Positions 20,332 to 31,050 of a stretch of DNA of 64,000 nucleotides are shown here, piece by piece (the first letter of the stretch is position 1; each line of letters starts with the position of its first letter). The stretch lies in contig CM041294.1 in NCBI GenBank assembly GCA_023052935.1, forward strand, positions 24,756,641-24,820,640, read 5' to 3'. The stretch comes from Piezodorus guildinii. Its lineage: Eukaryota > Arthropoda > Insecta > Hemiptera > Pentatomidae. A program made the position numbers and the translations under genes. The notes beneath the pieces were generated by a model. That model had not been told where the DNA came from. It made no database searches and saw nothing but the letters and a program-made list of their open reading frames with translations.

Positions 20332-23010
20332 TTAAATAAAAGCAAAAAGACTTTGCTTTAAATACACCTTAAACAGAATAAATGACCGATTACCGATTTC
20401 TTTTATTAATGGGTTTTTAGAGACTGGAGTTTTACTGAAGTAAGAAGCTGTTTGTGAATGGACAAGTTGTTTGATTGTAGGAAGCTGCAAGTCTTGGAGC
20501 ATTGATGATATTTTCGTGTATCGGGGGAAATTATTAATTATCCGCATTGACAAGTTTTGAATTCTCTCGAGTTTATGGAAGTTAGTCGAGCAGGATGAGC
20601 TCCAGACTGGAGAGGCATATGTGATTAACGGGCGAATGACTGATTTATATATTGTTAATTTCTTTTGAGTACTCAAACGGGATTTTCTATTAAAGTAAGG
20701 AAACATTTTGTATATTATTTTTTTCGCCTTGTCAATTTTTCTGTTGATGTGGTCGGTGAAAGTAAGTGATTTGTCTAAAGTAAGGCCTAAGTACTGTACA
20801 GATTTTGACCATGGGATGAGAGCTGAATTTAACTTAATTTGGTGGTTTATTTTTGAGCGACGTTTAGTGAACAGGATTGCTTCAGATTTGGTGGGATTAA
20901 TTTTCAATTTCCATTTGTTGCAATACTTGTTAAATTGTTTAAAGTATTGTTGTAAGCGATTTACTACAGTATCAATACGATATGATGAAGTATACAATGC
21001 AGTGTCATCGGCGTATAAAGACCTCGTCACAAATGGGTTGGTCGGTAGGTCGGAAATGAACAAATTAAAAAGAATTGGAGATAAGCAAGAGCCTTGGGGA
21101 AGACCCACCGAGATAGGGAGAGTATCGGAAGTAGATTTGCCAACTTGAATATAAAACTGTCTATTTGATAAATATGAGTGAATAATGTGAATCAGGTATG
21201 GCGGAAAATTATATGAGATTAATTTGTATATGAGTCCGGAGTGCCACACAGTATCAAATGCTTTTTCTAGGTCCAGAAGGAGCATACCGGTATGTTTGCG
21301 TTCGTTAAAGGCTTTAGTGATGAAGTCAGTGAGTCGTGCCAATTGGTCAACGGTGGAGTGATGTTCCCTAAAACCAAATTGTTCATCTATTAGTAAATTA
21401 TTTAGTCTAATATGCTTGTTAATTCGTTTGAGTATTAGTTTTTCTAGAATTTTGGATAGTATATTTAGTAGACTTATAGGTCTGTAGTTCGAAACATTAC
21501 TATGGTCTTTATTTGGTTTTTTTATAACTATAGTTTTGGAAGTTTTCCAGACTATGGGGAAGTAACTAAATCTTAATATGGAATTAAATATTTTGGTTAA
21601 AAAATAAATAGATTTTCGGCTTAAATTTTTTATTACTAGGGAGGGAATGCTATCATCGCCTGGGGATTTTTTAGGTTTTAGACCTTTAATGATTTTTCCG
21701 GTTTCTTTTGGAGAGATAGATGAGAAATTAACAGTAAGAGGTGATTTTAAATAATCGCGGACGGATTTCTGAATTTTTCGGTTGTGGTGATTTGATCCAA
21801 AGAGAGAAGTAATTGAGGGAGTTGTTTGGAAATGCTTGGCTAATAGTTGAGCTTTATCTCTGTCCAGATATGCATAGCCGTCATTATTTTTTAAAGGAGG
21901 AATTTTCAGAGACTGCTTAGTTAAATTCTTGTGAATTTTCCACATTTTATTATCCCCTGGCTGACAGGATTTTAAAACCGTAGCCCAGTTTTCGTTTTTC
22001 CAATTATTAAGACGTGTTTTAATATAACTATTTAGTTTATTATAGACTAATTTGGTTTTTGGGTTATTATTACGTTGGAAGTATCTTTTTAATCTATTTT
22101 TAATGTATATTAGGGCTCTGAGTCGGTAGGGTAAATCATTATGATAATGTGGATGGAGATAATGTTGTGGAATGGATAACGACATGGATAATTTGATATG
22201 TTTATAAAAATCAATTAGAGTAGTGTCGATTTCTTTCGAATCATTTATGGTCGGATTTATGTTGATTCGGGAATCTAGCTCTTTCCTGAACTTTTGCCAG
22301 TCAGCGTCTTTGAGCGAAAATTTGAGTATTTTTGAAACTGTAGGTAGGGGAGATTGAATACGAAAAATCACGGGATTATGGTCTGAATTTAGAAATGGTA
22401 AGGAGATAAGAGGTGATAAATTGTAAATATTTTTCGTTAGAGCCAAATCGATAATACTAGGTTTGTAATTACGTTGAGTCGGTATATGGGTTGGTTCAGG
22501 CGGACTGTGTAGTTGAATGAGGTTTTTTACTATGAAGTTTAGAACGAATTTACCGTTTTTATTTGTTCTGTTACAGTTCCACTGTGTGTGCTTAGCGTTT
22601 AGGTCTCCAAAGATGATCACTTGTTTATTTAATTTGAATAGTTTAGTCATGTCTGGAATATTTATTTTATTTGGCGGGATGTACACAGATATTACAGTGG
22701 TTGATTTATTGTTAATAATTGTATTAATCGCAACGGCTTCGGTAGACATTAAGTCAGGAGCTTGTATAAAATGGTGCTGGACATCGGAACGGACTAAGAG
22801 CATGACGCCCCCACCTGCTCTGCTACGATCTCGTCTATAAATGACATATCCCGGAAGCGAGAAACGATCAGTTTCAGAAAGACGTGTTTCACAAACAGAG
22901 ACTAAATGGGGTTGATTATTATTTTAAAATAATTTAAATTCTACGTCGTTTCCGCGAATAGTTTGTGCGTTCCACATCATAAATTTAATTTTACTATTGT
23001 CACTAGTCAT
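20332..23010 (-). CDS. LINE ORF2: endonuclease plus reverse transcriptase, one stop
   Basis: This is the polyprotein that nicks target DNA and copies LINE RNA. The frame starts MTSDNSKIKFMMWNAQTIRG, a typical AP-endonuclease start, at 23010. It is 892 codons, with a TAA at codon 29 (22924-22926) that could come from a single change of a Leu codon. Endonuclease signs: VSVCETRL, GDLNAKHTQWNC, SDHNPVIF. RT signs in order: KKSPGDDSIP, NYRPISLLNILSKILEK, EQFGFREHHST, LLLDLEKAFDTVWHSG (motif A), GLPQGSCLSPILFN, SLYADD (21004-21021, catalytic), and LKINPTKSEAILFTKR. The finger/thumb end has VIRPLITYASPVW. From 22803 to the stop at 20332 the frame is open over 823 codons. There is no RNase H. Confidence 0.92.
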
Positions 23011-23259
23011 TAGAAATTTTTGAATGAGTTGTGGCATCTATTATAACGTTAAGGAGAAAGCTTGTTGTGGTAGAGTACGGGATATAATCGCTGATTTTAA
23101 GTTTTGTTGAATTAAGGCCAAGGCAAAAGTTGTTTATATCGCCGCTTTTACAATTGTAATTTAACAAGACAGTGTATATAAACAACTTTACAACGCTAAC
23201 ACTCATAAGAGATTTGAATATATAATTATTATGAATATATTTGCACAATACGATGACCA

Positions 23260-24147
23260 TTAATCAAACATAGAAAGTATGCCTTCTACTAGAATAAAGA
23301 TTTTTGACATACCGTCTTCGGTGCTTTTTAGTTGTGATAAAATTTTTTTGAAGTTTGTAATTAATTTACTTACATTAAATAGATTAAACATACCTTTTAT
23401 TTCTTTAAAACAGTCAGACATCGTAGGTTCATTAGGGTTGTTGTTGACGGTTTTCGGAGAGAACGTGTTTTGAGGCCACGGTGATTTCGGGGTTGGTAGT
23501 ACTGGAAATTCTTGATCGCTTTGTGTAAATGTTTTTCGTGGAATCGCTCGTAGTGCAGGGTTTTTTTTGCTTAGCTGTAGTTCGAGATTTCTTTGGTATT
23601 TGGAGCATTGCGTGGAGTTTGAAAAATGTTCATCAGAGCAATTGCAGCATTTGGGTTTGAAACCGTCAATTAATGTATTTGGACAATTCTTTGAAAGATG
23701 TTCTCCGGCACATTTCAGACATCTTGGATTTTTGAAGCAATTACGTGCCACGTGGTTAAATTCCTGGCATTTGTAACATTGAATTAAAGTTTTGTTTGAC
23801 CTATATTTCTCCCATTTTATTACTATGTTACAACAGTAGTGAAGGTTATTTACTTTGGCTAGCTGTTCTTTATTGTCCAAAATTATTATTAATATCGGAA
23901 GCTTTATTACCCCGTTTTCGGATTTTTTTTCCATTTGATAGATTTTGTGAATGGCCAGGCCTTGATTTTTTAGGTCGGACGAAATTTCTTCTATAGGAAA
24001 CTCAGGAGGCATACCTTTTAGAATAATTTTTGGTTTTGTTTCACTTTTCGGGGTGAAAGTGTGAAAACCGAGGTTGAGATCTTTAAAAGCACTTTTTACA
24101 AGTTCGAAGTCTTCGCTGTTTTGGACGTAGATTGTAGTTTTATTCAT
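23260..24147 (-). CDS. LINE ORF1 (Gag-like), C-terminal part with three zinc knuckles
   Basis: A 295-residue frame for the RNA-binding Gag-like protein of Jockey-clade LINEs. An RRM-like region comes first (TIYVQNSEDFELVKSAF, LKGMPPEFPIEEI). Three zinc knuckles follow: residues 124-137 (CYKCQEFNHVARNC, CX2CX4HX4C), 143-155 (CLKCAGEHLSKNC), and 167-181 (CX2CX3HX6C). The C-terminus is Pro-rich, then helical. Its ATG overlaps the end of the upstream frame by four bases (ATGA). The homologous proteins are continuous, so this ATG is probably not the real start. A frameshift within one longer ORF1 is more likely. Confidence 0.88.
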   Translation of the reverse strand: MNKTTIYVQNSEDFELVKSAFKDLNLGFHTFTPKSETKPKIILKGMPPEFPIEEISSDLKNQGLAIHKIYQMEKKSENGVIKLPILIIILDNKEQLAKVNNLHYCCNIVIKWEKYRSNKTLIQCYKCQEFNHVARNCFKNPRCLKCAGEHLSKNCPNTLIDGFKPKCCNCSDEHFSNSTQCSKYQRNLELQLSKKNPALRAIPRKTFTQSDQEFPVLPTPKSPWPQNTFSPKTVNNNPNEPTMSDCFKEIKGMFNLFNVSKLITNFKKILSQLKSTEDGMSKIFILVEGILSMFD

Positions 24148-24395
24148 GTTATATTTTTATTTAAGTCTTTTACTTTTACTTTTAAATCATTGACAGTACC
24201 ACTGATATTGTTGTAAGATGAGTTAACGATTATTGGGGGGTATTGGCTTTTCTTCTGTTTATGATTTACAATGTTTTTTAAGATCTCCGTATCTTCTTCA
24301 TCTAAATCTGAAAGTAAATCATAACTATTGGAGGTTTCAATATTGAACTCACCTCTTTTACGTTTGGTTGAAGTACCTGGTATCTGTTCTGCCAT
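24144..24395 (-). CDS. LINE ORF1, N-terminal part before the frame break
   Basis: 83 codons beginning MAEQIPGTSTKRKRGEF, acidic in the middle (DLLSDLDEEDTEIL), ending VKVKDLNKNIT. The next frame continues with MNKTTIYVQNSEDF at the point where Jockey Gag proteins run on without a break. A one-base indel near 24146 therefore explains the split. A programmed frameshift is possible but there is no slippery heptamer that I can see. Confidence 0.8.
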   Translation of the reverse strand: MAEQIPGTSTKRKRGEFNIETSNSYDLLSDLDEEDTEILKNIVNHKQKKSQYPPIIVNSSYNNISGTVNDLKVKVKDLNKNIT

Positions 24396-24540
24396 AGTTC
24401 GTGCTTGGCCCCGATCGGGGCGCCCTTGATTGTTCTACTTTGATGAGTGGTGAACAATTAAAAACTAACAGAGAAACACGAAATTTACCACTTAAAACAT
24501 AGAATAAGTTATAAAAATCCTAGTAAAAAATATATCACTT

Positions 24541-25334
24541 TTATAACCTTATTTCATATATAGGTAAGTGAAAGTAAAAAAAACTCTACAACAAAGATTT
24601 GATGGGTCTTGAGTTGAGTAGGTATTCGCACTGTTTCTTGGCCAAAAGCGTGATGAAGCCAGGATCACGCTCAGTCGCCAGTTTCCGACCAATTTTTCGG
24701 CAACTAGTTTGTAAAGGCTGGATAAGCCCCAAGGGGGTCTCCTTACCCGAAAAACGTTTCACGGCTGAAACAACAGAATAAACAGTTATTCTGTCACAGT
24801 TGTGGTTGGTCCCGTCATCCGGTGAACAGTTGACTAGTCCGACTATCGGCTTGATTAGGCCGTTCTTAAAGATGTAATTTTAAAGGTTTTCTACATATTG
24901 AAAAGATAAACAGGTCGATCCACCACTGGAGTCTAAATTTAAAAACATGATTTTTTTTAAAGCTCAGTTTTCTTTAAATTTAATAATCATCTTTTTCACT
25001 ATTAAATTTTAGTCCAATATGTAGGAGTGGTGTATCATTCAAGCTTTTTGGGGACAACAACATTGAGCTAAAGAAGTATTCATACTCTTTGTCCTTTGGG
25101 ACAATATGTGGTTTTTAAAGAATTTTTCGTGACTAAATATAAAAAATAAATAAAAAGAACAAAAAAAAAAAAAAAAAAACGAAAAAAAAATCCTTATTTT
25201 CTAATTAGCAAAAAACATTGAACTTATCTCTTCTGCGAAAACAATATTAGTACAAGAGCCGTTAAGTATAATCAGTTACTTGGTTTTCGTCCAGTAGATA
25301 ATTATATCTACCTCTATATATCCTATACATAGAG
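24541..25334. other. Unassigned stretch beyond the LINE 5' side
   Basis: 24552-24575 reads ATATAGGTAAGTGAAAGTAA, like the right end of repeat family C. 24600-24860 is of medium GC and unique (a 60-codon frame at 24599 is not recognised). 25159-25190 is A-rich. Confidence 0.4.
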
Positions 25335-25545
25335 GGGAGCCCGTGGCTGAGTGGCTGGCGCGCTAGTCTTTCATGCTAAAGTTGTGAGTTTGAATCCCAG
25401 TCCCGGCGGGGCTTTTATAAGGATGTAATTAAATGGGAATTCACTCACAGCCTCTCCCCCGGGTATAGGAGGGTTAAAGGTGATGGGATGCGGTGTCCCA
25501 TACCTGTTTGAATAAAGCCCAACCAGGGCTAAAAAAATAAATAAA
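25335..25545 (+). mobile_element. tRNA-derived SINE family A, tail type 1
   Basis: The tRNA-like head has a perfect pol III A box (TGGCTGAGTGG) and a B box close to consensus (GAGTTTGAATCC). After CCCAGTCCCGG the body runs to GATGGGATGCGGTGTCCCAT and GAATAAAGCCCAACCAGGGC, with a TAAA-type tail. Four heads of this family occur in the window with two different tails. Confidence 0.9.
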
Positions 25546-26852
25546 CTAAAATGTCGTTTAAAGTATTTTTACAAATATATTTCATTTGATGTTAAGTTTT
25601 TCATTTGTCTTAATAGAGTATCCAGTTTGAAAATAACTGAAATTTATTATTAAAAAGAAAAAAAAAAAGATAATTCTATATTCATATAGAAATCTCGTTC
25701 CAGATGTTTGGTCCATACCATACTTATAATCTTTATCATATTGGCATGGTTACCTAAATTAATTGTCTCATTTGAATTCGACTCATGTTTAGCCTATGGT
25801 CGTCCTTATTTGTCAGATTGCTTTCTATTGCAATAAGAGCACAATCACGGATTAATTATTTCTGATTAATTAATATTTGCATTAATGAATAAAGTACATA
25901 TGGAATGAATGATTTCTTATATCTGTAATACTCAATATTGCCCCAGAAGGTGGCAGATTGTATTATCTCTTAATAAAATAAAATAATAATAAAAAAAAAA
26001 TGAATGACGATGTTGTTTTTATTTTTTTCAAACAATCATAACTTATGGTCTGACATCAATTTTCGGAGATGTTCTATCAAAGGTATAGTGAGTGATATGA
26101 GATTTATTTTGGTAGCAACATTAATTACCCTTGAATACTGAGTCTTTAATTTTTTTTCACCCTTTGTTAGGATGCGAATCAATTCAATACTGTTTTATGA
26201 GGATAGAAAAAAAAAAAAAAAAGGATTTCTTCTTGTTTTTTGTGACGGACGAATCGACAGACAAGTCGTCGACCTTGGTATGAAGCAATCGGCGATTACA
26301 GGCGTCCACAATGGCACGATAGTTAAAAGCTGTTTAAATCCCCATCTGCTAGGAAAGATGAGTTATCGTTAATGACCCAGAGAGGTGTGAAGTCGCAGAA
26401 TTAGGCTTAATACTGCCGATGGAGTTTGGAAACACCGGTCCCTTGTGGTGCAACGAAGGTCTGGAGGTTATGTGTCAGAAAATTTAAGAAAAACAATACT
26501 CTGTTTAGATACATAGCTCCTTTCGCTCTTTTACGTTGGATATACGCTTGTCCAAAGAATGACGCGTGACTTTCGTATAAGATAGAAAAAAAATACGTTG
26601 AATCGAAGGGCAAGGATTACGGTTTACGTTCCCCTTTTACAAGATATCAAAACGTCAGTCGAAAACATTCTGAAATGATAGTCCGAGTTGTTGCTACGTC
26701 AGCAGATATATTCTATTTTTTTTACAATTAACAAGTATTTTACGCACATCTGCGGATTCACTTAAAAAATATTCTATTTGAATAAAATCATAAGGGAATT
26801 GGAACATATGGTAGATATAATAAGTGCAAACATCTCTGAATAAACACACGTG
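25546..26852. other. Unassigned stretch; first part duplicated downstream
   Basis: 25476-25645 is repeated at 26873-27062. A LINE-like tail (CTCTTAATAAAATAAAATAA) lies at 25955-25995. 26220-26640 is unique, with medium GC and no convincing open frame. Confidence 0.45.
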
Positions 26853-27062
26853 TACAAGGGTTAAATGAGATGGGATGCGGTGTCCCATAACTGTTTGAAT
26901 AAAGCCCAACCAGGAAAGGTGTGGCTCAGGCTCTATTTTATCACATAAAAAAAGAAAAGACAAATAAAGTGTCGTTTAAAGTATTTTTACGAATATATTT
27001 CATTTGAAGTTTAGTTTTCCATTTGTCTTAATAGAGTATCCAGTTTGAAAATTACTGAAATT
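26853..27062 (+). repeat. Direct copy of SINE A tail and its flank
   Basis: Matches GATGGGATGCGGTGTCCCAT and the following CAACCAGG of the SINE at 25335, then the unique flank GTCGTTTAAAGTATTTTTAC and AATAGAGTATCCAGTTTGAA found at 25552-25645. Because flank and SINE tail are copied together, this is a segmental duplication, not a second SINE insertion. About 25 bases (AGGTGTGGCTCAGG region) are inserted between the two parts. Confidence 0.75.
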
Positions 27063-27536
27063 TTTTGGCTTGAATTTCAGGCTTTCATGCGGTTGACTGT
27101 CTTTTTCTGATTTTATTGATTTTTTTAGATGTCCGTTATCTTCTCCTGACGAAGGGCCATACTACGGTCAACTGTGCAAAAGCGTTATGGGTTATGTTTC
27201 TTTATTTACCGTTTTTAATTTTGTTAGAGTTTACTCATTTTATTTTCTAAAAATTTGTTAGGTTATTCCATTAATTTACACGTTAAAAAAAAAATCATTA
27301 TTCCAAATTTCAGATTATAGGTTTCATACAATATAAAACGTTTTAAGGTACTAAATGAAAGATTTTGAGTACCTCTAATGCCTTTTAACTTCGTCGTAAC
27401 AGAACTGTCTGGTAGGTAATGATCGTATCTCATTGCTTTGCGTGATTTAGAATGACCTTTCGGCATCGGTAAGTAAATTAAAAATATTTATTTGAAATTC
27501 TTCTGAAGTCAATTTAATCCAGATTATTAATTTATG
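27063..27536. other. Unassigned AT-rich stretch
   Basis: CTGACGA at 27146 with a GGGCC arm recalls the hammerhead-like motifs, but no GAAA follows. Nothing else is recognisable. Confidence 0.4.
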
Positions 27537-27827
27537 AGGAGCCCGTGGCTGAGTGGCTAGCGCGCTATTCTCCCATGCCAAAGGTTGTGAGTTCGAATCC
27601 AAGTCCCGGAGGGACTTTTTCAAGCATTTAATTAATGAGGATTCACCCACAGCCTCTCCCCCGGGTATGTGAGACCCGTCAAAAATGGTGACCACTCACC
27701 AATAGAGGCGTTGGGAGTGATGACCATACCCTACAAAAATTTCATCCAGTAACGCGTGTGTATTCTCCCAGCAGATTATACCTCGCGGCCAAGGGCCTAC
27801 ACGGCCTGTCGCGCCACCGAAATAAAA
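27537..27827 (+). mobile_element. SINE family A, tail type 2
   Basis: Head with A box TGGCTGAGTGG and B box GAGTTCGAATCC. The body has CACAGCCTCTCCCCCGGGTA (shared with type 1), then a distinct tail: GGGAGTGATGACCATACCCT, CGCGGCCAAGGGCCTACACG and TGTCGCGCCACCGAAATAAA. The same tail is in the 62.2-kb copy. Confidence 0.9.
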
Positions 27828-28976
27828 AATATACATATTACCTGGAGGTTATATGTGTAAGATTAAGAATCATACAAATATTATTAGAATGAGAGTCTTA
27901 TTCTTAGAAGGAGCGGTTCGCGATAGTTTTGCGGCGTAGTCGCCTTAACAACTCAAGTGAAAACGTTGTCGGTCTAAGTGGATTGAAATATATTTCGTGG
28001 AAGTCTAGAATAGGTGCTAGCCAGTCCTTTTAGACATGATTGTATTAAGATGGAATGTTGAATACCCCCCTAAAAACATCCTCTAGGTTTAAAAGAAGAG
28101 ACTTCAACGCAGTTGTTTAGGTGGGCGTTCAGACGTTTATTGTATTTGAATATAATTGAACCCTAATTGTTGCAAAGTAATTATGTTAATTCAATATTGG
28201 ATGTGTTGAAATAGAATTTATTAGTCTAATGTTGTCTCAGTACGTGCTTAAGAAAGTTTGAATGATGATTGAAAGAACTGCTGAAACTTGGTCTACTGAA
28301 AGTTGAACGGAAACCTATAAGGGCTTGCAGAGTATGGTTATCCGTTGATCACGTGCAAACCGCGTGATGGAAATAGTTTGTTCCCTATCCACTTGGGGCC
28401 GCCGCCGGCGATGGGATACGCCGAAGCGCATGTCCTGGATTGCATCGGGGATGTTACAGAACAAGTATTATAGATATGATTGGCAGAGAGGTGAGAGAGA
28501 GAGAGACAGGGGAGAGGGAGGGCGTCTAGAATGCTAATGACTAAAGGAGGAGAGGAGGGGAGCGATGACCCGGCATTCCTCCGGGACTGGTCCCCGCCAA
28601 GGTAAAAATAGACTCCAAGGGTCGCCATATCTAGAGAACCCCCCCGTTTTTACACCGCCTCTCTTTCTGGCCGGTTCTCCGCGGGTCGGCTGGCTCCGGC
28701 AACTAGGGGTCTATGGAACCTTCTTCCTGAGGGTCCATATAGGTGGTTCCTTTGTAAAACAGTTGTTTATTTATTTAAAAAAAAAAATCTTATCTTTGCA
28801 ATTTCAAAAATAAAACAATCTTATCTATACTCAGTCATATTTTAGTAGTTAGAGTTTATTTGTGTATTTCTTTTTATGCTGTATAATAAATAAACTATAA
28901 AAACCAATTATAAGGTACAACCTACTGTGAGCCTTGTTCCAAGGTTTGCTCGGCATCAGGGATTTACAAGTATAAC
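27828..28976. other. Unassigned stretch with a GC island
   Basis: 28340-28750 is GC-rich, with GGGGCCGCCGCCGGCGATGG and a GA microsatellite at 28485-28506. Open frames on both strands here (82 and 96 codons) are unrecognised and overlap, as expected by chance in a GC-rich block. Confidence 0.45.
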
Positions 28977-29941
28977 AGAACCAAATTTATACCATTGATT
29001 CACGTCTATGAGGGACCACTTTTTGCAAATTTATAACCCCTTAATCTTTATAGGAGGGGAGTTATGGTGATGAAAAGAAAAACAAATTTCGTCCTGAACA
29101 ACTTAACCGATATTCACGAAAAAAAAAATGTGTTAGGGTTTTTAAAAAGTTATAAAAAAAAAAATCAATCTTGAATTTGTTTTTAGGTTATGTTCTATTG
29201 AAACACCTATAATTTCAACTACTTTTTCCATTGGAGGGTCCTGCACCAATATAGTTGTTTCATCGCAAGTTCATCGCAAATGTACACCATTGGGAAAAAA
29301 AAAAATCTTTATAGTTAAGTTTTTTATAAATACACCATCTGGTGTTATTTTGTTTTTATCCAAGTTAAAAAAAAATATTAATCTATTAAAGATATAATAC
29401 ATAGTATGGTATAGATACATACTGTGTAATTAATGTCTGATGACTTAACGTTCCTACTGCTCTACCCCAACTCTTCACGCGTGACTAGTGACCACTCACA
29501 TGAGAGCTGACAAAAGGCAGTTTTTTAATCTTTCACCATGAGGTGCATTTCCGATGAACTTGAAAAAAAAAATTGTGCAGGACACTCTAATGAAAAAAGT
29601 AGCTTAAAATTGTAGATGTTCCAATCAAATATAACCTAAAAAATATTTTTGAAAAATTAAAAAAAAAAAAACTTATTAAAAAAATATATATTTGATAAAA
29701 ACCTTAACATATATATTTTTTCTCGGAATAATCGGTTAATCCGTTCAGGAGAAAAAATGTGATTGTTCTTTTTTTGACTATAGGGTATGTTTGCGATGGA
29801 AAATAGATAAAAAAAATTGAAACCTTTCTGAATATTTTTTTCTTGCTCCGTAACTTCCCTCCCATATCCATCCAAACAAAGAGATTAAATCGGTGGATTC
29901 TCATAAGTCTGAATCAATGGCATAAATTTGGTTCTGATATA
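28977..29941. repeat. Fold-back element, arms of about 320-420 bp
   Basis: The left arm (28977 to about 29300) starts GAACCAAATTTATACCATTG. The right arm (about 29520 to 29941) ends with the complement (CAATGGCATAAATTTGGTTC). Alignment continues through AGGTTATGTTC, TTTCAACTACTTTTTCCATT and TTCATCGCAAATGTACACC with several indels. The spacer is about 220 bp. No long frame. It could be an old long-TIR transposon or an inverted duplication. Confidence 0.7.
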
Positions 29942-30185
29942 CGTGGGGGCAGATTTCACACGCTCATTCCTTGAAAGTTCCACCCGGCAGACCTTGCTGG
30001 AGGGTGTGACGTAGGTTCGAACGCCCTACTCACACTCTTTCGTTAGCGAAATACTACAAGTATTCATTAATGAGAGAAATGATTCCATTAAATTCGGAAG
30101 TCAGAATGAGATGTACATTAAAAAATAAAGTAAAGTATATACAGAGCTGCGAGTTCAAAAACTTAAAAGTTTGCACTAATTTTTA

Positions 30186-30241
30186 TTACTTTCATTTACT
30201 ATATATAAATTTTCGAATTCCAGTTTTCAACGGAAATAAAC
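30186..30241 (-). repeat. Repeat family C, right-end fragment
   Basis: Reads TTACTTTCATTTACTATATA, then AATTTTCGAATTCCAG and CAACGGAAATA, matching the right end of family C in reverse. Confidence 0.7.
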
Positions 30242-30242
30242 G

Positions 30243-30357
30243 TGAGTGAATCCCCATTTAATTACATCTTTATAAAAGCCCCACCGGGACTGAGATTCGA
30301 ACTCGCAACCTGTAGCATGAGAGACTAGCGCGCTAGCCACTCAGCCACGGGCTCCAC
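30243..30357 (-). mobile_element. SINE family A, head only
   Basis: The reverse complement begins GGAGCCCGTGGCTGAGTGGC with A box, then B box GAGTTCGAATC, and stops after ATGTAATTAAATGGGGATTC. It sits directly next to the C fragment on its left and a SINE B on its right. Confidence 0.88.
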
Positions 30358-30361
30358 TAAT

Positions 30362-31050
30362 GATTTAACATCACTATATACTACTGTAGCTGATTGGACG
30401 AGACTTAAAATTCTCCTATCCATGTTTAATTAAGATAGGGATTTTTAAGGGGATTTATCCCACAGACTTGGGACTACCATTTTATGTTCTATCCGAAAGA
30501 AAGATGAAACAATCAAGGATTTTTTTACTCCCCTTGAAAAATTCTAAGGTCATCTGCCTAGTTTAACCCTTTGCGGGCGAGAGGCGACTCTCAGTCACCA
30601 CGGCTATAAATAATATATTATTGATTATTGATATAGTTAAAAAGGTTACTGGATAGATTCCTCTTTAGATTATACATATAAGGTTTAAAGATATAAATCT
30701 TTAGTTTAAAACATGTAAATATAGATAACCAATTCAAATATAATGTTTTAAAAAGATTATTTATTTTTAAGATAATTTTATTAAGTAAAGTTCTTGTAAA
30801 GAGAGTTAGTTTCTTATATAGATAGTTATTCTTGTAAGTATAGTTTTAAAGATGTAAATATACATATGAAATCGAAATGTAACGTTTTTAAATTGTAATT
30901 TATATGTATGATCATTTTATTGCACCATGTAAGTCACTCAACGCATTCGCGAAAATCACTTCGTCCTGCTGCCTCATCCCGCCGAAAAAATCGTCGTTCG
31001 CAAAAGGTTAAATCTGCGAACATTGGGCATAGCAATCTGTTACGCTAGCC
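30362..31050 (-). mobile_element. SINE family B, diverged, split by a TTAA element
   Basis: 30362-30566 is the body in reverse (CACTATATACTACTGTAGCT, CCTATCCATG, AAGGATTTTTTTACTCCCC). 31012-31050 is the missing head (CTGCGAACATTGGGCATAGC, CTGTTACGCTAGCC). The two halves join across the inserted element at the GTTTAA site. Confidence 0.8.
30567..31007 (+). mobile_element. piggyBac-like MITE with TTAA target duplication
   Basis: TTAA flanks both sides (30563-30566 and 31008-31011). The left end CCCTTTGCGGGCGA and the right end complement CCTTTTGCGAACGA are imperfect inverted repeats starting with CC, as in piggyBac-type elements. 441 bp, AT-rich and non-coding. Orientation is arbitrary. The clean interruption of a SINE confirms the boundaries. 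Confidence 0.85.

Larger units (their letters stand above)
19851..24540 (-). mobile_element. Near-complete Jockey-type LINE
   Basis: Order on the minus strand: 5' region (24396 to about 24540), ORF1 in two frames (24395-23260), ORF2 (23010-20332, one stop), and a 3' untranslated region ending at 19851 with CACTGTGCGCCGCT. The 3' end is supported by the copy at 9217-9890. About 4.7 kb is full length for this clade. There is no RNase H domain. The 5' limit is an estimate. Only two coding lesions were seen, so the copy is young compared with every other LINE here. Confidence 0.9.

Noticed and set aside
20708..21148. 146-codon plus-strand frame
   Set aside because: It lies antisense within the LINE RT domain and is a shadow of ORF2.
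23003..23260. 85-codon minus-strand frame between LINE ORF1 and ORF2
   Set aside because: It has no Gag or RT features and sits in the ORF1-ORF2 gap; it is probably chance.
25335..25420. tRNA genes at the SINE heads
   Set aside because: The heads have A and B boxes but are followed by the same long body in several places and cannot complete an acceptor stem, so they are SINEs.
27146..27170. Hammerhead ribozyme at 27.1 kb
   Set aside because: CTGACGA and a partial stem are present but GAAA is absent.
28338..28813. Overlapping frames on both strands in the GC-rich block
   Set aside because: Low stop-codon density is expected in GC-rich DNA; neither frame shows a recognisable domain.
29990..30040. 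Isolated pol III B-box-like GGTTCGAAC
   Set aside because: No A box at the right distance upstream and no recurring body, so no tRNA or SINE is called.
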